This document shows positions 60,880 through 64,000 of a stretch of DNA of 64,000 bases, one piece after another. The position numbers were made by a program, and so were the translations under genes. Each line of letters opens with the position of its first letter. Positions within the stretch are counted from its first letter, which is position 1. The stretch is from Candidatus Nitrosacidococcus tergens (GTDB lineage: Bacteria > Pseudomonadota > Gammaproteobacteria > Nitrosococcales > Nitrosococcaceae): the NCBI RefSeq assembly GCF_902810445.1, contig NZ_LR778175.1:124001-188000 (forward strand). The letters run 5' to 3'. Below the pieces are notes generated by a model. That model did no database searches, was not told the origin of the DNA, and saw only the letters and a program-made list of their open reading frames with translations.

Positions 60880-61809
60880 ATGGATTCTAATATTGATGTT
60901 GCTATAGTTAAAAGCTATTTACTTAATTTACAAGACAAAATTTGTAATGCATTAGCACAGGAAGATGGTGCTACTCATTTTGTTGAAGATAACTGGCAGC
61001 GATCAACTAGTGGCGGTGGAGGACGTACTAGAGTATGTACTAATGGGGCGATTTTAGAGCAAGGTGGTGTGAATTTTTCCCATGTTTTTGGAGAAAGCCT
61101 TCCCCCATCCGCAACTGCTCAACGACCTGAGCTTTCGGGTAGACATTATGAGGCTTTAGGGATTTCTCTTGTGATTCACCCTCGTAATCCCTATATACCT
61201 ACTTCCCATGCAAATGTGCGCTTCTTTGTAGCAACCAAAGAAAATACTGCTCCTTTATGGTGGTTTGGAGGAGGATTTGATTTAACTCCTTATTATCCTT
61301 TTGAGGAAGATGCAATACATTGGCATCAGGTTGCGCAGAAAGCCTGTATGCCTTTTGGAGATTCAGTTTATGATCAATATAAGCAATGGTGTGATAAGTA
61401 CTTTTACTTAAAGCATCGAGATGAAACGAGGGGAGTAGGTGGCTTATTCTTTGATGACTTAAATGAATGGGGATTTGATCATTGTTTTAGTTTTATGAAA
61501 AGTGTAGGCGATCATTATCTACCTGCTTACCTGCCTATTGTACAGCGGTGTAAAGATATATCCTATGGAGATAGAGAACGGGATTTTCAACTCTATCGCA
61601 GAGGACGGTATGTGGAATTTAATCTGCTCTATGATCGGGGGACTTTATTTGGGCTTCAATCTGGTGGGCGTACTGAATCTATCTTAATGTCATTACCGCC
61701 ACTGGTTAAATGGCGTTATGATTGGAAGCCAGATCCTGGAACACCAGAATCTTCACTTTATGAAAAGTTTCTTCGCCCTCAAGATTGGCTAGCAATGGCT
61801 AAAAATTAA
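60880..61809 (+). CDS. hemF: Oxygen-dependent coproporphyrinogen III oxidase
   Basis: Haem synthesis enzyme that uses O2. The 309-residue protein has NFSHVFGESLPPSATAQRPE, VIHPRNPYIPTSHANVRFF, WWFGGGFDLTPYYPFEEDA, KHRDETRGVGGLFFDDLNEW, RGRYVEFNLLYDRGTLFGL and RTESILMSLPPLVKW. All family signatures are intact. Indicates an aerobic lifestyle. The end overlaps the convergent trmL by 11 bases. Confidence 0.97.
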   Translation: MDSNIDVAIVKSYLLNLQDKICNALAQEDGATHFVEDNWQRSTSGGGGRTRVCTNGAILEQGGVNFSHVFGESLPPSATAQRPELSGRHYEALGISLVIHPRNPYIPTSHANVRFFVATKENTAPLWWFGGGFDLTPYYPFEEDAIHWHQVAQKACMPFGDSVYDQYKQWCDKYFYLKHRDETRGVGGLFFDDLNEWGFDHCFSFMKSVGDHYLPAYLPIVQRCKDISYGDRERDFQLYRRGRYVEFNLLYDRGTLFGLQSGGRTESILMSLPPLVKWRYDWKPDPGTPESSLYEKFLRPQDWLAMAKN

Positions 61810-62257
61810 AATTTTGCTGTTGCCAAGCCTCATAAACTATGATAGCTACTGCATTAGATAGATTTAAACTTCGGCTATGAGGTACCATGGGGATTTTTAA
61901 AATTTGATCTTTGGAGAATATATTTAAAATTTCTTTAGGAAGCCCTCTCGTTTCAGGACCAAATAATAGGGCATCATTAGGTTTAAATTGTACTTGATGG
62001 TAGAGTTGTTGACCTTTAGTAGAACAAGCCCATATACGATCTATTTTTGTAGTAGATAGAAAAGAGGTTAAATTTGGATGTACCTTTATTTCTGCCCATT
62101 CATGATAATCAAGCCCAGCACGGCGTAGCTGTTTATTATTGAGTGTAAATCCTAAAGGTTCAATTAAATGCAGATAGGATCCCGTATTAGCACACAAGCG
62201 AATAATATTTCCTGTATTTGGTGGAATTTCAGGTTCAAATAAAACAATATGAAACAT
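61799..62257 (-). CDS. trmL: tRNA (cytidine/uridine-34-2'-O)-methyltransferase TrmL
   Basis: SPOUT methyltransferase for the wobble base of leucine tRNAs. The 152-residue protein has VLFEPEIPPNTGNIIRLCAN, LIEPLGFTL, LRRAGLDYHEW, LLFGPETRGLPKEIL and IPMVPHSRSLNLSNAVAIIV, with the C-terminal trefoil knot. Minimal SPOUT length, as in E. coli TrmL. Shares its 3' end with hemF. Confidence 0.95.
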   Translation of the reverse strand: MFHIVLFEPEIPPNTGNIIRLCANTGSYLHLIEPLGFTLNNKQLRRAGLDYHEWAEIKVHPNLTSFLSTTKIDRIWACSTKGQQLYHQVQFKPNDALLFGPETRGLPKEILNIFSKDQILKIPMVPHSRSLNLSNAVAIIVYEAWQQQNFNF

Positions 62258-62278
62258 AGTAGTAATCTAAATTAATCC

Positions 62279-63259
62279 ATGACTGAATTGCTAACAAGCG
62301 CGGATGTAAATAAAACAAATCTAGATCGATTGAAAGTAAATTTTTGCGGCCTTAATCTACAAAGTCCTATTGTATTACTTTCAGGTTGTGTTGGCTTTGG
62401 AGAAGAATATACTCGAGTAGTTGGGTTTTCTAATCAAGATGTAGGGGCAGTTTGTCTTAAAGGAATCACTGCAAAACCTCGGCTAGGAAATAATCCTCAT
62501 CGAGTTTACGAAACTCCCGCAGGGATGTTAAATGCTATTGGATTGCAAAACCCAGGAGTTGATTATGTAATCAAGCATATTCTACCAGAATTGGACTTTA
62601 GTGAAACTTACTATATTGCTAATGTCTCTGGTGCAACCCTTGAAGAGTATGTGGAAGTTACTCGTCGCTTTGATAACTCTTCTATTAGTGCAATTGAAAT
62701 CAATATCTCTTGCCCTAATGTAAAAGAAGGAGGGGTTATTTTTGGCAATGATCCTAATATGTCTGCCCGAGTGGTTGAAGCTTGCCGTAAAGTAACTTCT
62801 AAACCACTCATTACTAAACTCTCTCCAAATCAAACTTCCATTGAAGAAAATGCACGTCGCTGCCTTGAGGCAGGAACTAATGCTTTTGCAGTCATTAATA
62901 CCCTAACTGGCATGAGTATTGATATTGAAAATAGAGCTCCAGTTTTAGGCAATATTCAAGGAGGATTATCTGGTCCTGCAATTAAACCTATAGCACTACT
63001 TAAGGTATATCAGGTCTATCAGGTGTGTAAGAATCATAATGTACCAATTATTGGTCAAGGAGGTATTACCTCCGCTAGAGATGCTTTAGAGTTTCTTATT
63101 GCTGGGGCCACTACTATAGGTATTGGGACTGCTTTATTTTATGATCCGTTGATTTGCCCTAAAATCAATGCTGGTATTATAGGTTATATGGAAAAACATG
63201 GTTTTACACATATTGATCAGATTACAGGTAACTTACATAGTGGAGAAATTACATGCTAA
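62279..63259 (+). CDS. pyrD: Dihydroorotate dehydrogenase, class 1 (1B-like)
   Basis: FMN enzyme of pyrimidine synthesis. The 326-residue protein has SPIVLLSGCVGFGEEY, CLKGITAKPRLGN, MLNAIGLQNPGVD, the catalytic-loop cysteine in EINISCPNVKEGG, ITKLSPNQT, FAVINTLTGM and IIGQGGITSARDALEFLIAG. A catalytic Cys and soluble form identify class 1; GLQNPGVD favours 1B, which normally needs the electron-transfer partner PyrK. No pyrK is in the window. Most Gammaproteobacteria use the quinone-linked class 2 enzyme. Confidence 0.9.
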   Translation: MTELLTSADVNKTNLDRLKVNFCGLNLQSPIVLLSGCVGFGEEYTRVVGFSNQDVGAVCLKGITAKPRLGNNPHRVYETPAGMLNAIGLQNPGVDYVIKHILPELDFSETYYIANVSGATLEEYVEVTRRFDNSSISAIEINISCPNVKEGGVIFGNDPNMSARVVEACRKVTSKPLITKLSPNQTSIEENARRCLEAGTNAFAVINTLTGMSIDIENRAPVLGNIQGGLSGPAIKPIALLKVYQVYQVCKNHNVPIIGQGGITSARDALEFLIAGATTIGIGTALFYDPLICPKINAGIIGYMEKHGFTHIDQITGNLHSGEITC

Positions 63260-63337
63260 AAATAGAGAAGATTATTTAGCTAAATAACTTTAGGATTAAA
63301 TTTCTCTTCCTTCATAAACTAGCTAAGATAAGAGATA

Positions 63338-64000
63338 ATGGATTTTAATCATTTATCCCGTCAAAGCTTTTATGCTTGGTTTAACACCTCTTCAGGTATA
63401 CGCTTATTAGAAGAGGAACAATTAGAACTAGGCAATATTCTTCCTAGCTTATTTGGTTATCATATTATTCAGCTAGGATCTCTAAATAAAGAGATAAATC
63501 TGTTATCTTCTAGTTATATTTTAGATCAAGTTATTGTAGATATAGAAATATCGAAAAACTCTCAGATGCCCAATGTTATCTCCAAAATAGATATTTTACC
63601 TTTTGGTTCTGAAACCATAGATGTTGTATTGCTACCTCATACCTTAGAATACGCTCCTAGCCCTCACTTCTTATTACAAGAAGTACAGCGAGTGTTAATC
63701 CCTAATGGTACATTGATTATTCTGGGCTTAAACCCATGGAGTTTTTTAGGAATTCGCCGCTTTTTTCCCTATAAAGGTGAACAAATACCTTGGTATGGAC
63801 ACTTTTATAGCCTAACTCATATTCAAAGATGGCTAGCTTTATTGGGGTTTAAAGTGGTAAAATCCCGTTATTTTTTATTTCATTCGACTGCGAAGTGTTC
63901 TAGATTAATAAAAAATCTATATTCTTTGGTTAATACTAAATGTTACTTGTCTCCTTTTTTTTTCGAAGGTTATTTGCTAATTGCTAATAAGGAAGTAGTT
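63338..64000 (+). CDS. YafS-like SAM-dependent methyltransferase, 3' end beyond window
   Basis: An open frame of at least 221 codons from ATG 63338 running past the right edge without a stop. It begins MDFNHLSRQSFYAWFNTSSG and has IILGLNPWSFLGIRRFFPYK and LPFGSETIDVVLLPHTLEYA, followed by FYSLTHIQRWLALLGFKVV. This matches the gammaproteobacterial YafS type of methyltransferase, often found beside rnhA. The canonical glycine-rich SAM motif is poorly conserved (IIQLGSLN), as in YafS. Substrate unknown. Nearly complete compared with ~240 residues. Confidence 0.8.
   Translation, partial: MDFNHLSRQSFYAWFNTSSGIRLLEEEQLELGNILPSLFGYHIIQLGSLNKEINLLSSSYILDQVIVDIEISKNSQMPNVISKIDILPFGSETIDVVLLPHTLEYAPSPHFLLQEVQRVLIPNGTLIILGLNPWSFLGIRRFFPYKGEQIPWYGHFYSLTHIQRWLALLGFKVVKSRYFLFHSTAKCSRLIKNLYSLVNTKCYLSPFFFEGYLLIANKEVV

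Overview
The window looks like chromosomal DNA of an AT-rich, autotrophic ammonia-oxidising gammaproteobacterium, most likely a relative of Nitrosococcus such as Candidatus Nitrosacidococcus. This is inferred from gene content; no database was searched. Pointers are a norS-norY-senC-orf1 cluster (the copper-dependent 'sNOR' nitric oxide reductase typical of ammonia oxidisers) next to an nsrR-type NO sensor, a phosphoribulokinase (Calvin cycle), and many genes arranged as in Gammaproteobacteria (rpsF-rpsR-rplI-dnaB-alr-radA, hldE-hldD-waaA, mutH, yafS).

Layout. 1-5 kb: 5' end of leuC, dusA, a five-LysM lytic transglycosylase and a PLP decarboxylase. 5.2-9.1 kb: norSY-senC-orf1 and divergent nsrR, with two matching 11-1-11 inverted repeats read as NsrR operators. 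9.2-13.8 kb: HU protein, an unassigned diiron ferritin-like protein, tRNA-Leu, rnr, psd. 14-18.3 kb: type II secretion genes gspE-I only. 18.3-26.3 kb: efflux, lipoprotein and glutaredoxin-like genes, endonuclease V, rlmB, then the ribosomal/replication block. 26.6-27.7 kb: an aldo/keto reductase with foreign-looking composition. 28-43.4 kb: envelope genes (lpxD, BepA-like protease, tolC, waaA, hldD, hldE, uppP), a cold-shock trio (DEAD helicase, RRM protein, Csp), tRNA-Gln, rplM-rpsI and a yadGH-type ABC exporter.

43.4-49.6 kb is the accessory hot spot. A GmrSD-type (DUF262/DUF1524) restriction gene is decayed, and its N- and C-terminal remnants now lie about 4.9 kb apart. Between them are a truncated glycosyltransferase, two methyltransferases, relics of a plasmid/phage-type replication module with higher GC, an intact secreted cyanovirin-N-homology (CVNH) lectin, and a pair of direct repeats. 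mutH and a lodA/lodB quinoprotein oxidase pair follow; lodA is split by a frameshift. From 54 kb the content is housekeeping again: a VanZ-like protein with an internal duplication, a ROK sugar kinase, thiC under a TPP riboswitch, purD, prk, tsaC, hemF, trmL, a class-1 dihydroorotate dehydrogenase and the 5' part of a yafS-like methyltransferase.

Functionally, the core supports envelope building, translation, cofactor synthesis and CO2 fixation. The nor cluster handles nitric oxide made during ammonia oxidation. No CRISPR array, intact insertion sequence or rRNA gene was seen.
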